This document shows positions 15,068-25,024 of a DNA stretch of 64,000 bases, piece after piece. This stretch comes from Arcobacter suis CECT 7833. GTDB taxonomy: Bacteria > Campylobacterota > Campylobacteria > Campylobacterales > Arcobacteraceae. The notes under the pieces are model-generated. The model did no database searches. It saw nothing but the letters and a program-made list of their open reading frames with translations, and was not told where the DNA came from. The stretch is taken from the NCBI RefSeq assembly GCF_003544815.1, contig NZ_CP032100.1:496001-560000 (forward strand), given 5' to 3'. Both the position numbers and the translations under genes were made by a program. The number at the start of each line of letters is the position of its first letter. Within the stretch, counting starts at the first letter, position 1.

Positions 15068-16465
15068 ATGAATTTTAGAATTGAAAAAGATACAATGGGT
15101 GAAATTAAAGTTGCTAATGACAAATATTGGCAAGCTCAAACTCAAAGAAGTTTAGAAAATTTTCCAATTGGTGATGAAAAAATGCCAAAAGAAATAATTG
15201 AAGGTTTTGCGTATTTAAAAAAAGCTTGCGCAATAGTAAATAATAAATTAAAAAGATTAGATGATATAAAAACAGATGCAATTTGTAAAGCTTGCGATGA
15301 GGTAATTGAAAAAAAATTAGAAAATAATTTTCCTTTGGTTGTTTGGCAAACAGGTTCTGGAACACAATCAAATATGAATATAAATGAAGTTGTAGCTTCA
15401 AGGGCAACTGAAATTTTAGGAAAAGATTTTAGAGTAGAAAAATTAATTCATCCAAATGATGATGTAAACAAAGGTCAAAGTTCGAATGATACTTTTCCAA
15501 CAGCAATGAGAGTTGCTTTTGTACTTGATATTCAAAAAAGATTAATACCTGCGATAAATATTTTAAAAACTACTTTAGAAAAAAAATCAAAAGAGTTTGA
15601 AAATATTGTAAAAATAGGAAGAACTCATTTACAAGATGCAACTCCACTAACTTTGGGGCAAGAAATATCAGCTTATGTTGATATGTTAAATAAAGCTTTG
15701 GCTCAAATTGATGATTCTATGAAATATATCGTAGAACTTGCAATTGGAGGAACTGCTGTTGGAACAGGGCTTAATTCTCATCCTAATTTTTCACCAATGG
15801 TTTGTGAAGCTTTAAATTTATTAACAAATACAAAATATCCTTTTAAATCTCATCCAAATAAATTTCATGCTTTAACAGCGCATGATGGTGAAGTGGTTTT
15901 AAGCGGAGTTTTAACAGCACTTGCCTCAAATCTTATGAAAATAGCAAATGATATTAGATGGCTTTCATCAGGCCCTAGATGTGGAATAGGAGAAATTAAT
16001 ATCCCTGAAAATGAACCTGGAAGTTCAATAATGCCTGGAAAAGTAAACCCAACTCAAAGTGAAGCAATGACTATGGTAGCTGTTCAAGTGATGGGAAATA
16101 ATACAGCAGTTTCAATAGCTGCTAGCCAAGGTAATTTTGAATTAAATGTATTTAAACCTGTAATTGCTTTAAATATTTTACAGTCAATTAGACTTTTAAG
16201 TGACACTATGCTTGCATTTAATGATAATTGTGCAGTTGGAATTGAAGCAAATTTGGTAAATATAAATAAATATTTAAATGATTCTTTGATGCTAGTAACG
16301 GCACTTAATCCATATATTGGATATGAAAAAGCAGCATTAATAGCAAAAACGGCTCATAAAAATGGAACTACACTTAAACAAGAAGCAGTAAATCTTGGAA
16401 TTTTAAGTGAAAAAGAGTTTGATTTATATGTAAAACCAGAAGATATGATAAAACCTAGTTTATAA
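15068..16465 (+). CDS. fumC: Fumarate hydratase class II
   Basis: Interconverts fumarate and L-malate in the TCA cycle. The 465-residue protein has the class II features [12 protein letters not shown] (about 94-105), [10 protein letters not shown] with the catalytic His, and the superfamily signature [13 protein letters not shown] (about 317-329). The closest alternatives, aspartase and argininosuccinate lyase, lack this exact N-M-N-x-N-E-V context. Iron-free class II fumarase beside a Fur-regulated cluster recalls the iron-sparing fumC of enterics, but no Fur-type box lies directly upstream. It is followed 11 bp later by a small acidic protein gene. Confidence 0.94.
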   Translation: MNFRIEKDTMGEIKVANDKYWQAQTQRSLENFPIGDEKMPKEIIEGFAYLKKACAIVNNKLKRLDDIKTDAICKACDEVIEKKLENNFPLVVWQTGSGTQSNMNINEVVASRATEILGKDFRVEKLIHPNDDVNKGQSSNDTFPTAMRVAFVLDIQKRLIPAINILKTTLEKKSKEFENIVKIGRTHLQDATPLTLGQEISAYVDMLNKALAQIDDSMKYIVELAIGGTAVGTGLNSHPNFSPMVCEALNLLTNTKYPFKSHPNKFHALTAHDGEVVLSGVLTALASNLMKIANDIRWLSSGPRCGIGEINIPENEPGSSIMPGKVNPTQSEAMTMVAVQVMGNNTAVSIAASQGNFELNVFKPVIALNILQSIRLLSDTMLAFNDNCAVGIEANLVNINKYLNDSLMLVTALNPYIGYEKAALIAKTAHKNGTTLKQEAVNLGILSEKEFDLYVKPEDMIKPSL

Positions 16466-16476
16466 TGGAGATTTAG

Positions 16477-16722
16477 TTGAAAGAGTTAGAAAAGTACTTT
16501 TTGATTGAAGAGTTTGAAGATGGTTGGGGAATGGATGATGAGTTTATTTGTGAAGAACAGCTGTTTGATTATTGTACAGAAGCTTTGTTTATTCCTGACG
16601 AAAAAATCGAAGAGCTAAATATGATAGGTGGTGAACTTGAAATTGTTCTAAAAGATTTGGAATTAGAAGATTTAGCTGAAGATTGGTATGTAAATCTTCA
16701 AAAATCTTCTAAGGATAATTGA
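16477..16722 (+). CDS. Small acidic conserved hypothetical protein
   Basis: The 81-residue, very acidic soluble protein (FEDGWGMDDEFICEEQLFDY) has no membrane segment or known motif. Its TTG start follows a GGAG site, 11 bp after fumC, so the two are co-transcribed. Acidic low-complexity composition gives no functional clue. Confidence 0.65.
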   Translation: MKELEKYFLIEEFEDGWGMDDEFICEEQLFDYCTEALFIPDEKIEELNMIGGELEIVLKDLELEDLAEDWYVNLQKSSKDN

Positions 16723-16792
16723 ATTTGATTTAAATCATTTTAAGTAGACTAATTGTTGGATACACTTTTTTATTGATTATAAAAGGAAACTA

Positions 16793-16981
16793 ATGTTCAG
16801 TTTTATTTTTACTAAAAAAGAAAAAAAGTTTAAAAGAGAAAAAACATTTGTTTGCAAGCATTGTAAATATACTTGCGAAGGTTGTAATACCAGATTTTGT
16901 TATGCTTGTCATTCAAATTCTGGTAATCCTTGTCCCCAGTGCGGTAAAACTAATTTACAAGAAAAAGAATTATCAATATAA
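16793..16981 (+). CDS. Small Cys-rich zinc-ribbon protein
   Basis: The 62-residue protein has four C-x-x-C knuckles in order: CKHC, CEGC, CYAC and CPQC, enough for two treble-clef or ribbon zinc sites, followed by a short charged tail. A-A-A-A-G-G-A-A-A precedes the ATG. It has no membrane segment. Such mini zinc ribbons usually mediate nucleic-acid or protein contacts; no partner is evident. It converges with the histidine kinase gene, ending five bases from it. Confidence 0.65.
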   Translation: MFSFIFTKKEKKFKREKTFVCKHCKYTCEGCNTRFCYACHSNSGNPCPQCGKTNLQEKELSI

Positions 16982-16985
16982 ATAT

Positions 16986-18680
16986 TTAAACCTCTATACT
17001 AAAAGAAGCACCTTTATCTTTATTAAAAACTTTTATTTTTCCTTTAAAATGTGATTCTATAATCATTTTTGACATATAAAGACCAATTCCACTTCCTTTT
17101 TGTTTTGTTGTGAAATATGGATCAAATATGTGATTTATGTATTTGTTTTCTATTCCACCTGCATTGTCTAAAATAGTAGTTATTATTGAGTCATTTTTTT
17201 CGTTTATTGAAATAATTATTTTCGGATTTTGTATTTGTCTTGAAATCAAAACATCTTTTGCATTTGTTAAAATATTTAAAATTACTTGAGAATATTCATT
17301 TTCATAAGCATTAATTTGTTTATCTTTTATAACATTAAATTCAAATTCTATTTTGTTACTTTCAAAAATTGGTTCCATTATTTCTAAAGCTTTTTTTACA
17401 GCAACACTGATATAAAAAATCTCTTTTTGTTTATTTGGTTTATAAAAGTCTCTAAAATTATCTATAGTTTTGGACATAAAATCTAGTTGAGCATTTGATT
17501 CTTCAATTTTTTCTTTTAAATATTTTTTATCCAAAGGTTCATCTTCAAAAGCTAATTGTAAATTCATATTTATAAAACCTAAATGTGTTAAAGGTTGTCG
17601 CCATTGATGGGCAATATTGTTTATCATTTCTCCCATTGAGGCTAATTTACTTTGATGAATTAGAAGTTTTTCTTTTTCATTTTTTTCTTCAACCATTTTT
17701 TTTAGGGTGTATCCAAGAGCAAAACTAAAAATTAAAGATTCAATTGGTGCTGATAGATGTACGGTATAAATTCCACTAATTTCAATTGAATCAAGTTCTG
17801 TTAAAAAAAGAAATAGAAAAACAATAAACCAACCTAATGTATAAACTATATGAAGATAGTTTTTTTGAAATACTGAAATTAAACCTGCAAGTGTTGATAT
17901 AAAAAAACTTACATAAAATGGCATATATTCATATAAAATTGAATATTTAAAAATAAAAATAGCAAAAATATCAAGAATATTTACTCCTATTAGAATCAAT
18001 ATTATTTTATTCATAAAAGGCATAGTAACTTTAGTATTTAAAACTTCCTTTGCAAATAAAAGAGTAAAAAGTAAACTTCCTGTTTCAAAAATATCAGTGA
18101 GAGCTTGTTCAAGAGTTGTTACATATGATTTATAACTTAAATAAGTAAAAGCGCATAATGTTAAAAGAACAAAAAGTTGCATAATTGAATAATATAAAAA
18201 ATAACGAGTTTGTGAAGAAAAATAGATAATCAAATAGTACAAAAACGCACAAAAAATTATTCCATAAGCTACTCCATACAAAATTCCTTCATATTTTAAT
18301 AAATATTTATATTCAAAATTATTTATATATTTCCAACGAAATTCAGCTTGTTTTGACTCTTTATATTTATATTTAAAAAAAAGTTCTTTTTTTTGATATT
18401 TATCTAGTTTTATTACCATAATATCATTGATTGTTTCATATATTGCATTTGTATAAATTAGACTTTTTTCATCTGAAACTATAGTCAGATAATAAGTTTC
18501 ATCTTTTAATTGTTCTAAATTAACATCAAATTTTATTGTAAATTCTGAGAGTTGTTTATCTCTATATTCAAAAAAAGATAAATCTTTAAAATTTATATGA
18601 TCTTCTGCAACATAATCTTTTATTAAATCACTGCTAAAAAGATTTGAGAAAAAAAGAGTAAAAAGGATTAAATATTTCAT
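16986..18680 (-). CDS. Sensor histidine kinase with 7TM-DISM sensor
   Basis: The mature form has a signal peptide, a periplasmic DISM-type beta domain (about 20-125), seven membrane helices (about 130-335) and a cytoplasmic kinase: H-box GEMINNIAHQWRQPLTHLG (about 350-367), N-box NILTNAKD, G1 DNAGGIE and G2 GSGIGLYMSK. I start at the ATG at 18680, which gives the signal peptide MKYLILFTLFFSNLFSS, instead of the ATG two codons earlier. A TATAAT box lies exactly six bases before 18680, so the mRNA is probably leaderless and the upstream ATG would not be transcribed. It pairs with the divergent response regulator at 18758. Confidence 0.88.
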   Translation of the reverse strand: MKYLILFTLFFSNLFSSDLIKDYVAEDHINFKDLSFFEYRDKQLSEFTIKFDVNLEQLKDETYYLTIVSDEKSLIYTNAIYETINDIMVIKLDKYQKKELFFKYKYKESKQAEFRWKYINNFEYKYLLKYEGILYGVAYGIIFCAFLYYLIIYFSSQTRYFLYYSIMQLFVLLTLCAFTYLSYKSYVTTLEQALTDIFETGSLLFTLLFAKEVLNTKVTMPFMNKIILILIGVNILDIFAIFIFKYSILYEYMPFYVSFFISTLAGLISVFQKNYLHIVYTLGWFIVFLFLFLTELDSIEISGIYTVHLSAPIESLIFSFALGYTLKKMVEEKNEKEKLLIHQSKLASMGEMINNIAHQWRQPLTHLGFINMNLQLAFEDEPLDKKYLKEKIEESNAQLDFMSKTIDNFRDFYKPNKQKEIFYISVAVKKALEIMEPIFESNKIEFEFNVIKDKQINAYENEYSQVILNILTNAKDVLISRQIQNPKIIISINEKNDSIITTILDNAGGIENKYINHIFDPYFTTKQKGSGIGLYMSKMIIESHFKGKIKVFNKDKGASFSIEV

Positions 18681-18686
18681 AATCAT

Positions 18687-18751
18687 ATTATACTAATAAA
18701 TTAATTAATATTAATAGTAATTATCATAATTTATATTTTTTATAGTATAAT
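18687..18751. promoter_or_regulatory. Divergent, apparently leaderless promoters with Fur-like site
   Basis: TATAAT on the minus strand (18692-18687) and TATAAT on the plus strand (18746-18751) each end six bases before an ATG with no ribosome site in between, the geometry of leaderless transcripts. Between them, AATAGTAATTATC (18713-18725) resembles a Fur box with one or two mismatches in the first half. Confidence 0.5.
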
Positions 18752-18757
18752 TCCGCC

Positions 18758-19444
18758 ATGAGTATAAATGAATTTAAAAATATAAAAATTTTATTTGTTG
18801 AAGATGAAGATAATATTAGAATAAATGCTACTTCATATTTAAAAAGATTATTTGATGAGGTTTATGAAGCAAAAGATGCTTTTGAAGCTTTTGAAATAAT
18901 TGAGTATAAAAAACCACATATAATAATTACAGACATAAATATGCCTAAAATAAATGGTTTAGAAATGATAAAAAAAATCAGAGAAAAAGGTTTAGATACA
19001 AATATTATAGTTTTAAGTGCATTTACCCAAACTAGTTATTTATTGGAAGCTATTGAATTAGGACTTGTAAAATATTTAGTAAAACCAATTCGGCATGAAA
19101 CTATTTATCCTGTTTTAACTCAATGCGTAAAAAAAATTAAAAATGATAATTCAAATATAAAATATTTTTCAAAAGATTGTTATTTTGATATGTTAAATAA
19201 AATATTAATAAAAGATAATCTAAACATAAAACTTACAAATAAAGAGTCAGATTTATTATCTTTATTATGTGAAAATAAAAATCAAACAGTTTTTTATGAA
19301 ACAATTGAAGCTGTAGTTTGGAATGATTCTTTTATGAGTGAAGATGCTATTCGTTCGGTTGCTAGAAATCTAAGAAAAAAACTTCCAAGAAATTGCTTGG
19401 AGAATTTTTCTAAAATTGGATATAAAATAGTTACTTTAGATTAA
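18758..19444 (+). CDS. Response regulator with receiver and OmpR-like DNA-binding domain
   Basis: The 228-residue protein has a receiver domain (about 10-125) with acidic pair E-D-E near 17-19, phospho-acceptor Asp in TDINMPKINGLEM, Ser/Thr in VLSAFT and Lys in YLVKPI. A winged-helix region follows (about 145-228) with VVWNDSFMSEDAIRSVARNL and GYKIVTLD at the end, typical of Campylobacterota OmpR-type regulators. It is divergent from its probable kinase at 16986. There is no Shine-Dalgarno sequence before the ATG; a TATAAT six bases upstream suggests a leaderless mRNA. It converges with the TolC-like gene at 19448. Confidence 0.88.
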   Translation: MSINEFKNIKILFVEDEDNIRINATSYLKRLFDEVYEAKDAFEAFEIIEYKKPHIIITDINMPKINGLEMIKKIREKGLDTNIIVLSAFTQTSYLLEAIELGLVKYLVKPIRHETIYPVLTQCVKKIKNDNSNIKYFSKDCYFDMLNKILIKDNLNIKLTNKESDLLSLLCENKNQTVFYETIEAVVWNDSFMSEDAIRSVARNLRKKLPRNCLENFSKIGYKIVTLD

Positions 19445-19447
19445 AGT

Positions 19448-20605
19448 TTAACCCATTTGGAAATATAAAAATAAAATCTCTTTTTTAATATTTAGTTTAT
19501 ATTTTTCTATATCAAGATTTCTTATCTCTTTTGAGTTTTTCAAAGTATCTACATCTTCGATTGCTTTAAATCCAGCAGCATATTCTTCTTGATTTAACTG
19601 TAATAATTCTTCATAAAGTTTAATATCATTTTGTGCTAAATTAATTCTTTGTTCATATTGTTTTATTGTTTCAAAAGAAGTTTCATAGATTTTTTCTAAT
19701 TTAATATAAGTTAAATCTTCTTCTTTTTTATTTTGTAAAAAAACTAATTTTGAGTGTTGAATATCATTTGAAGACGTTAAACTCAAGGGAATACTAACAC
19801 TTGCTCCATATTTATAATAGTCATCGACATTATCATTTGTATCTGAATTATTGTATCCAGCCGTTCCATTTATTTTAAAAGATGGTAAATAACTACTTTT
19901 TGTTTTTTGATATTGGGTTTGACTAATTTTTGATTCCATTTGGGCATATTGTTTTTGTGAAGATTTATCTAAAAATTCTTCTTTAGAAATAAGAGAAATA
20001 TCTGGTAAATTGATATTTGAAATATCATATGAAGTTAGTTTTTTTATCTCATTTTGGTATTTTACTTTTTCTAGCATTAATTCCATTTTTGTATCTTCAA
20101 GAAGATTTTTTGTCATAATTGCATCATTTAAATCGCTAATATCACTCTCTCCATTTTTATATTGAGATTTTTTTATACTAACTTCAATTTCTTTATTTTT
20201 AACATTTAAAATATTTTGTTTAATAGTAAGATTATTTACTAATAAATTTATAATATTGCTATATAACAAATATAAATCATCTTGATTATCCATTTGTATT
20301 TTTAGAGCCTCTTGGCTAAAAAGATAATTTGCATAATCAATTTTGGCGCTTATCCCACCAAAATTATAAACTTCTTGGGTTAAACTTAAAGAGTAATCTT
20401 TACTTTCAAAGTTTTCATTATCTTTACTTTGACTAACACTTAAATCAATATCACTGAGCCAATCATATTGATTTACTTTTTGTTTTTCTTCAATACTTTT
20501 GATTTTAAGTTCTTTTATTTCATTTTTTAAAGGTAATAAAACACTAATTTCTTCTTTTGCAAAAACTATAGAAACAAAAAAAATAGGTAACAAAAATCTT
20601 TTCAT
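19448..20605 (-). CDS. TolC-family outer-membrane protein of an RND pump
   Basis: The 385-residue protein has signal peptide MKRFLLPIFFVSIVFA and two TolC-type repeats; the first carries Q-E-V-Y-N-F-G-G and the second YLPSFKINGTAGYN (about 235-250). It is the third gene of an RND-adaptor-TolC operon; its ATG overlaps the adaptor stop (TAATG). Size and sequence resemble the TolC-like protein of the MacAB-type operon at 4395, suggesting old duplication. Export substrate unknown. Confidence 0.87.
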   Translation of the reverse strand: MKRFLLPIFFVSIVFAKEEISVLLPLKNEIKELKIKSIEEKQKVNQYDWLSDIDLSVSQSKDNENFESKDYSLSLTQEVYNFGGISAKIDYANYLFSQEALKIQMDNQDDLYLLYSNIINLLVNNLTIKQNILNVKNKEIEVSIKKSQYKNGESDISDLNDAIMTKNLLEDTKMELMLEKVKYQNEIKKLTSYDISNINLPDISLISKEEFLDKSSQKQYAQMESKISQTQYQKTKSSYLPSFKINGTAGYNNSDTNDNVDDYYKYGASVSIPLSLTSSNDIQHSKLVFLQNKKEEDLTYIKLEKIYETSFETIKQYEQRINLAQNDIKLYEELLQLNQEEYAAGFKAIEDVDTLKNSKEIRNLDIEKYKLNIKKEILFLYFQMG

Positions 20606-21303
20606 TATTTAAACTCCACATTTACACTTTGACCAAAATCTTTTGAGTCAATTTCAATTTCAGCTTTATATGCTGAAATAAAAGTTTTATCAGGTGTAAT
20701 ATCTAGTTTTTTTATAGTAGCATTTGATTTTTTACCATCTAAATAAATCTCTTTGGATTTTATATCTTTATAATCTTCTTTATTTAAATACAATACAAGC
20801 TTTGCTTTACTTGTATCATAAGCGGTTGCTATTTTTGTACCTGCGTTTACATAATCATATTTATTTACAATAAACTCTTTTAGATATAAATTATTTAAAG
20901 TTATCTCTTTTTTATTTAAGATGTCTTTTGTGTTTGTTATTGAAAGTTCAAGATTTTTTATACTATTTTTTAATTCAATAATTTGCATATATTTTTCATC
21001 TTTTTCATAATCACTTTTTCCAGTAATTGTTTTGTATTTATTGTAATAATTTTCCAAAATTACAAGTTTTTCATTTAAAAGTTTTAGTTGAGTTTGATAA
21101 AGATTTAAATTTTCTTTTTCAAGAACATTATCAATTTTTACAATAACGCCATTTACTATACTCATCTCTTTTGTTTTATCAAGAAAAGTAATTTCTCCAT
21201 TTGTATTTGCATATATACTAAATTCGTCTTTTGGTTCGATTTTTGCTATATAGTTATTGGCAAATAAAAGAATTGGAAGTAGTAGAAAAAAATATCGTAT
21301 CAT
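20605..21303 (-). CDS. Short periplasmic adaptor (membrane-fusion protein) of the RND pump
   Basis: The 232-residue protein has a signal peptide or anchor (MIRYFFLLLPILLFA), a first lipoyl half (EFSIYANTNGEITFL), a helical hairpin (about 60-130), the second lipoyl half (FIVNKYDYVNAGTKIATAYD) and a small beta-barrel. It is short for an RND adaptor, which usually has 350-400 residues; the membrane-proximal domain seems missing. AAGGA precedes the ATG. It lies between the RND transporter and TolC genes, so an adaptor role is very likely. Confidence 0.78.
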   Translation of the reverse strand: MIRYFFLLLPILLFANNYIAKIEPKDEFSIYANTNGEITFLDKTKEMSIVNGVIVKIDNVLEKENLNLYQTQLKLLNEKLVILENYYNKYKTITGKSDYEKDEKYMQIIELKNSIKNLELSITNTKDILNKKEITLNNLYLKEFIVNKYDYVNAGTKIATAYDTSKAKLVLYLNKEDYKDIKSKEIYLDGKKSNATIKKLDITPDKTFISAYKAEIEIDSKDFGQSVNVEFK

Positions 21304-21305
21304 TT

Positions 21306-24300
21306 TTAGTCCTTGATTTTAAATAAAGTTGCAAAAAGTGCAGGAACATAAATAAGGTTCAAAATAGTTCCCCATAAAATACCAAATCCTAAAGAAACGG
21401 CAATTGGTTGAAGCATCACAGATTCTCCTGTTGGGAAAAATATTAGAGTAAATAATCCTAACATAGTTGTTATTGAGGTTATTAAAATAGGTCGAACTCT
21501 AAGTCTAGCTTTTTCAAAAAACTCTTTTCTAGTTCTTGTATGATGTAAAAAATCTAACATAATAATTCCATCATTAATTACAACTCCTGCAAGTCCTAGC
21601 ATTCCTATCATTGATTGAGAATTTAGATTTATTCCTATAACAAAATGCCCAATAATTGGACCTAAAATGCTAAAAGGAATAACAGAAAGAATAATAAATG
21701 AACTTTTAAAAGAAGGGAAAATAGTCAATAAAGTAATAAAAATTAAAAACATAGCTACTAAAAAAGCTTTTATTAAATCAAATGCCATTTGTTCACTTTT
21801 TTCTTTTTCTCCACCAAAATTAATATTAACACCATCATTTTTTATGGTATTAATATTTTCTTCTAATAGATTTAATACTTCTGTTGAATTTACAATATTA
21901 TTATCAACATTTGCTAATACTTTTTTATAAATCTGTCCATTTATTTTTTCAATCTCTTCAAAGTTTCTTTCTATTTTAAAATCCACAACTTCTTTTAATT
22001 GAACAAATTGTTTATTATCTAAAGGAATATAAAAGTTTTTTAGTTCATTTAAACTATCTTTATATATTGATTTTGTGGTGATTTTGATAATTCCATCTTC
22101 GTTAAAAGTATTAGCTTGTTCTTTTTCTAAAAAGAAACTATTTATTGCATTTGCTAAATTACTATCTGTTAATCCAAGTTGTTTGCCGTAAGAATTGATA
22201 ATATATTTATATTCACTTTGTCCAAGTACCGTATTATCACTAATATCTTTAACTCCATTAATTGTGTGAAGTCTTTCTTTTAATTTTTCAATACTTTGGA
22301 TTAGTAATGTAGTATTTGCACTATTTAAAAGAATTTCAATATCAGTTGTTACTCCACCAATTCTATTTGTTGTTACATTATGTTCAACAGCATTATCTTC
22401 TTTTAGTAAAGGATTAATTAAATCTCTTATCATATTTATAGCTTCATTTGAGGTGATTAATCGAACTTTATTAGTTCTTTGAAAATCAAAACTTAGATTT
22501 AAAATAGGATTAACATAATTTTCTAAAAAGTTGTTTTCTCTAAAATCTTCAAGCTCTAACAAAAGAGTAAATCCATTTTCAATTGTTTCACTAGAATCAG
22601 TTATATCTTCATAAAATCCAACAGTTGTGTTTATATTTTTAATGTATATCTCTTTTGCATGATTTGATAAAGCTTCTTCATATTTTTTTGCAATTTGATT
22701 AGTGATTTCAATAGGAATAGAATCTTCAAGTTTGACTGATAATTTAATATTATTTGAGTCCATATCAGGGAAAAGTTGAAATCTACTACTTTGAATAAGT
22801 AAAATAGAAACTATAGGAATAGTTATAAAAAAAGTGATTAAAAAACTTCTTTTGTATTCAATAACTTTATGCAAAACCATTTCATAAAAATTATAAAGTT
22901 TTGTCCAATCTAATTGTTTTTCGTTGGCTTTTAAAATCTGTTTAGAGTGTAAAGGTAAAAATAAAAATGATTCAAGAATTGAAGAAATTATTAAACAAGA
23001 GATTATAATAGGAATAAGTTTCATTAAAAGACCCATTTCTCCACTTATAAACAGCATTGGTAAAAAAGCAAAAATTGTTGTTAATCCTGCAATTATTACA
23101 GGAGCAATCATTTGTTTTGTACCTTTTAATACAGCATCATTAATCTTATAACCATCATCGAGGTATCGTTGAATATTTTCACTTATGATAATAGCATCAT
23201 CAACAACAATCCCCAAAGCAATTAACATAGCCATCATTGATACCATATTTAAACTATATCCCATTATTTCAATAAACAATAAAGCAATAACAAATGAAAA
23301 AGGAATTCCTAAAATAATTACAAATGAAAGTCTTGGACTTATCAATATATACATTGCAAGTCCAACTAAAATAAGCCCTAAAACAATATTTGAAAGAATA
23401 GTTTTGATTCTTTCTTGAATAGGAGCTGAGTTATCCCTTGAAATACTTAAAGATATATCAGAATTATTTTGTTCGGTTTTTTTCAATAATTCTTTTATAT
23501 TTTCTACAAGTTTTATACTATCTCCATATTTATCTTTATAAACACGCAAAGTTATAGTATTTTCACCATTGAGTCTAGCAATCGTCTCTTTTTGTGGATA
23601 ATCAATAGAAATATTAGCAATATCGCTTAAATAAACTTTTTTATCATCTACTTTTATAATACTATTTTTCCAAAACTCTTCATTAAATTTGTTATTTTGA
23701 GCACTCAAATAGATATGATTACCAACTTGTTCAATATTTGCTACTGGATAAATATAAGATAATTGAGATATTGCATCTATTACGCTAGAACTATTTAGTC
23801 CATACATATTAATTTTTTTTGTATCTAACACTAAATCAATTTGTAAATCAGCATCGCCGTAGTTATTAACTTTACTAACATGTTCAATTTGCATTAAAGA
23901 TGTTCTTAAATTACTTGCAATTTTAATTAATTCTTTTTGTTCATATTTTGAAGAGTTTAATGAAATAGTTAATAATGACCACCCATAATCAATACTTCGA
24001 ACAGTAGGTTCTGTCATATCAGAAGGAAAATATCTTTTTGCAGCACTAACTGCATCTTTTATTTCATTGATTTTTTCAATTTTATCAACACCATCTTGTA
24101 GTTCAATTTCAATAGAAAAATATCCAGAATGAATAAAAGAGTTTATTTTTCCTAAGCCAGAAATAGAGTTAATTTCATTTTCAATTTCACTTACTGCAAA
24201 ATTGTTTAAATTATCAGCACTAGCTCCACTATATGAACCTTCAATTTCTATCATTTCAAGTTCAGTTGAAGGAAAAATTTCTTTTGGAATTTTAGTGTAA

Positions 24301-24386
24301 GAAAAAATCCCAAGGATTAATATAAAAACTAATATCGTATGATTTAAGTGGGAATTTTTGAAAAAATAATTGATTATTTTGTACAT
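21306..24386 (-). CDS. RND-family efflux transporter (AcrB-like, HAE/putative hydrophobe-amphiphile)
   Basis: Inner-membrane proton-driven pump of 1026 residues with the two-fold RND plan: helix 1 (about 15-30), a large periplasmic porter loop, helices 2-6 with ALGIVVDDAIIISENIQRY carrying the helix 4 Asp-Asp pair, then helix 7, a second loop, and helices 8-12 with GLAGVVINDGIIMLDF. The helix 4 acidic pair is the proton relay. It is co-directional with an adaptor and TolC gene and follows the transposase-like gene by 32 bp without a clear promoter. HAE-type sequence suggests organic substrates rather than metal ions, but substrate is not determinable. Confidence 0.9.
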   Translation of the reverse strand: MYKIINYFFKNSHLNHTILVFILILGIFSYTKIPKEIFPSTELEMIEIEGSYSGASADNLNNFAVSEIENEINSISGLGKINSFIHSGYFSIEIELQDGVDKIEKINEIKDAVSAAKRYFPSDMTEPTVRSIDYGWSLLTISLNSSKYEQKELIKIASNLRTSLMQIEHVSKVNNYGDADLQIDLVLDTKKINMYGLNSSSVIDAISQLSYIYPVANIEQVGNHIYLSAQNNKFNEEFWKNSIIKVDDKKVYLSDIANISIDYPQKETIARLNGENTITLRVYKDKYGDSIKLVENIKELLKKTEQNNSDISLSISRDNSAPIQERIKTILSNIVLGLILVGLAMYILISPRLSFVIILGIPFSFVIALLFIEIMGYSLNMVSMMAMLIALGIVVDDAIIISENIQRYLDDGYKINDAVLKGTKQMIAPVIIAGLTTIFAFLPMLFISGEMGLLMKLIPIIISCLIISSILESFLFLPLHSKQILKANEKQLDWTKLYNFYEMVLHKVIEYKRSFLITFFITIPIVSILLIQSSRFQLFPDMDSNNIKLSVKLEDSIPIEITNQIAKKYEEALSNHAKEIYIKNINTTVGFYEDITDSSETIENGFTLLLELEDFRENNFLENYVNPILNLSFDFQRTNKVRLITSNEAINMIRDLINPLLKEDNAVEHNVTTNRIGGVTTDIEILLNSANTTLLIQSIEKLKERLHTINGVKDISDNTVLGQSEYKYIINSYGKQLGLTDSNLANAINSFFLEKEQANTFNEDGIIKITTKSIYKDSLNELKNFYIPLDNKQFVQLKEVVDFKIERNFEEIEKINGQIYKKVLANVDNNIVNSTEVLNLLEENINTIKNDGVNINFGGEKEKSEQMAFDLIKAFLVAMFLIFITLLTIFPSFKSSFIILSVIPFSILGPIIGHFVIGINLNSQSMIGMLGLAGVVINDGIIMLDFLHHTRTRKEFFEKARLRVRPILITSITTMLGLFTLIFFPTGESVMLQPIAVSLGFGILWGTILNLIYVPALFATLFKIKD

Positions 24387-24418
24387 GGAATGATTTTAAA
24401 CCTTTATAAAATTTGAAA

Positions 24419-25018
24419 TTAAAATATATGAAAATGGTTTAATACCCTTTCATATATCTGCCCATTTGAGTGATTAAATCTAAAAAAAGACTCTTTAATA
24501 TGATCTTGAAGATTTTCTTTTTTTATGCCTCTAAATTTTTTTAGACGAGTGTCAATAAAAGTTTGTACGCTAGTATTTGTAGTATAAAACCCTAAAATCG
24601 TAAAATTCTTAGTATATTTATTATAAATAAGTCGAACAGAATTGTTTTTTTTATGGTTTACAAAAGTTTGTTCTAGCTTATTTTGTATAAAACTATTTAT
24701 ATTTGGGAAAATAAAACTTTCTTTATCTAAAAGAACAATTTTATTTTCTTCTTGAAGAAAATAGATATTTTTTTCATAAATTTTCATATAAGTAATATTC
24801 AAATCAATTTCACCATTTTTTGAATTAATATAAGAGTCAAATAATATTTCTCTAAATATTTTGTAGTAACTATTAATTGTTTGTCTACTTATATTTAATT
24901 TCTCTGCTGTTTGACTTGCTGTAAAATCTTTTGAAAAAAAGTAGCAAATTTTCTTTAACTGAGAAGTTTCAATTTTAATCTTATTTGTAATGATATTTTT
25001 GTTTTCTAATCTTGACAT
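24419..25018 (-). CDS. Transposase-derived (IS1595-type) HTH protein lacking catalytic residues, putative regulator
   Basis: About 199 residues. The N terminus has a helix-turn-helix (KDFTASQTAEKLNISRQTIN). The C terminus keeps the IS1595 transposase ending, R-L-K-K-F-R-G-I followed by ESFFRFNHSNGQIYE, and the middle still shows the G-E-I-D strand. The DDE residues appear lost: the D-E-S-Y-F-G-G block expected after the E-I strand reads L-N-I-T-Y-M, the central Asp is missing and the H-I-N-G-I-E-N-F block reads N-T-S-V-Q-T-F. The frame is intact with no inverted repeats at its edges. I start at ATG 25018, which lies six bases after a TATACT box. It may now act as a DNA-binding regulator of its neighbours. 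Confidence 0.65.
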   Translation of the reverse strand: MSRLENKNIITNKIKIETSQLKKICYFFSKDFTASQTAEKLNISRQTINSYYKIFREILFDSYINSKNGEIDLNITYMKIYEKNIYFLQEENKIVLLDKESFIFPNINSFIQNKLEQTFVNHKKNNSVRLIYNKYTKNFTILGFYTTNTSVQTFIDTRLKKFRGIKKENLQDHIKESFFRFNHSNGQIYERVLNHFHIF

Positions 25019-25024
25019 AATCAC

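Noticed and set aside
16848-17054. Plus-strand frame in another register over the zinc-ribbon gene
   Set aside because: It lacks the Cys pattern, overlaps a better candidate and runs into the histidine kinase gene.
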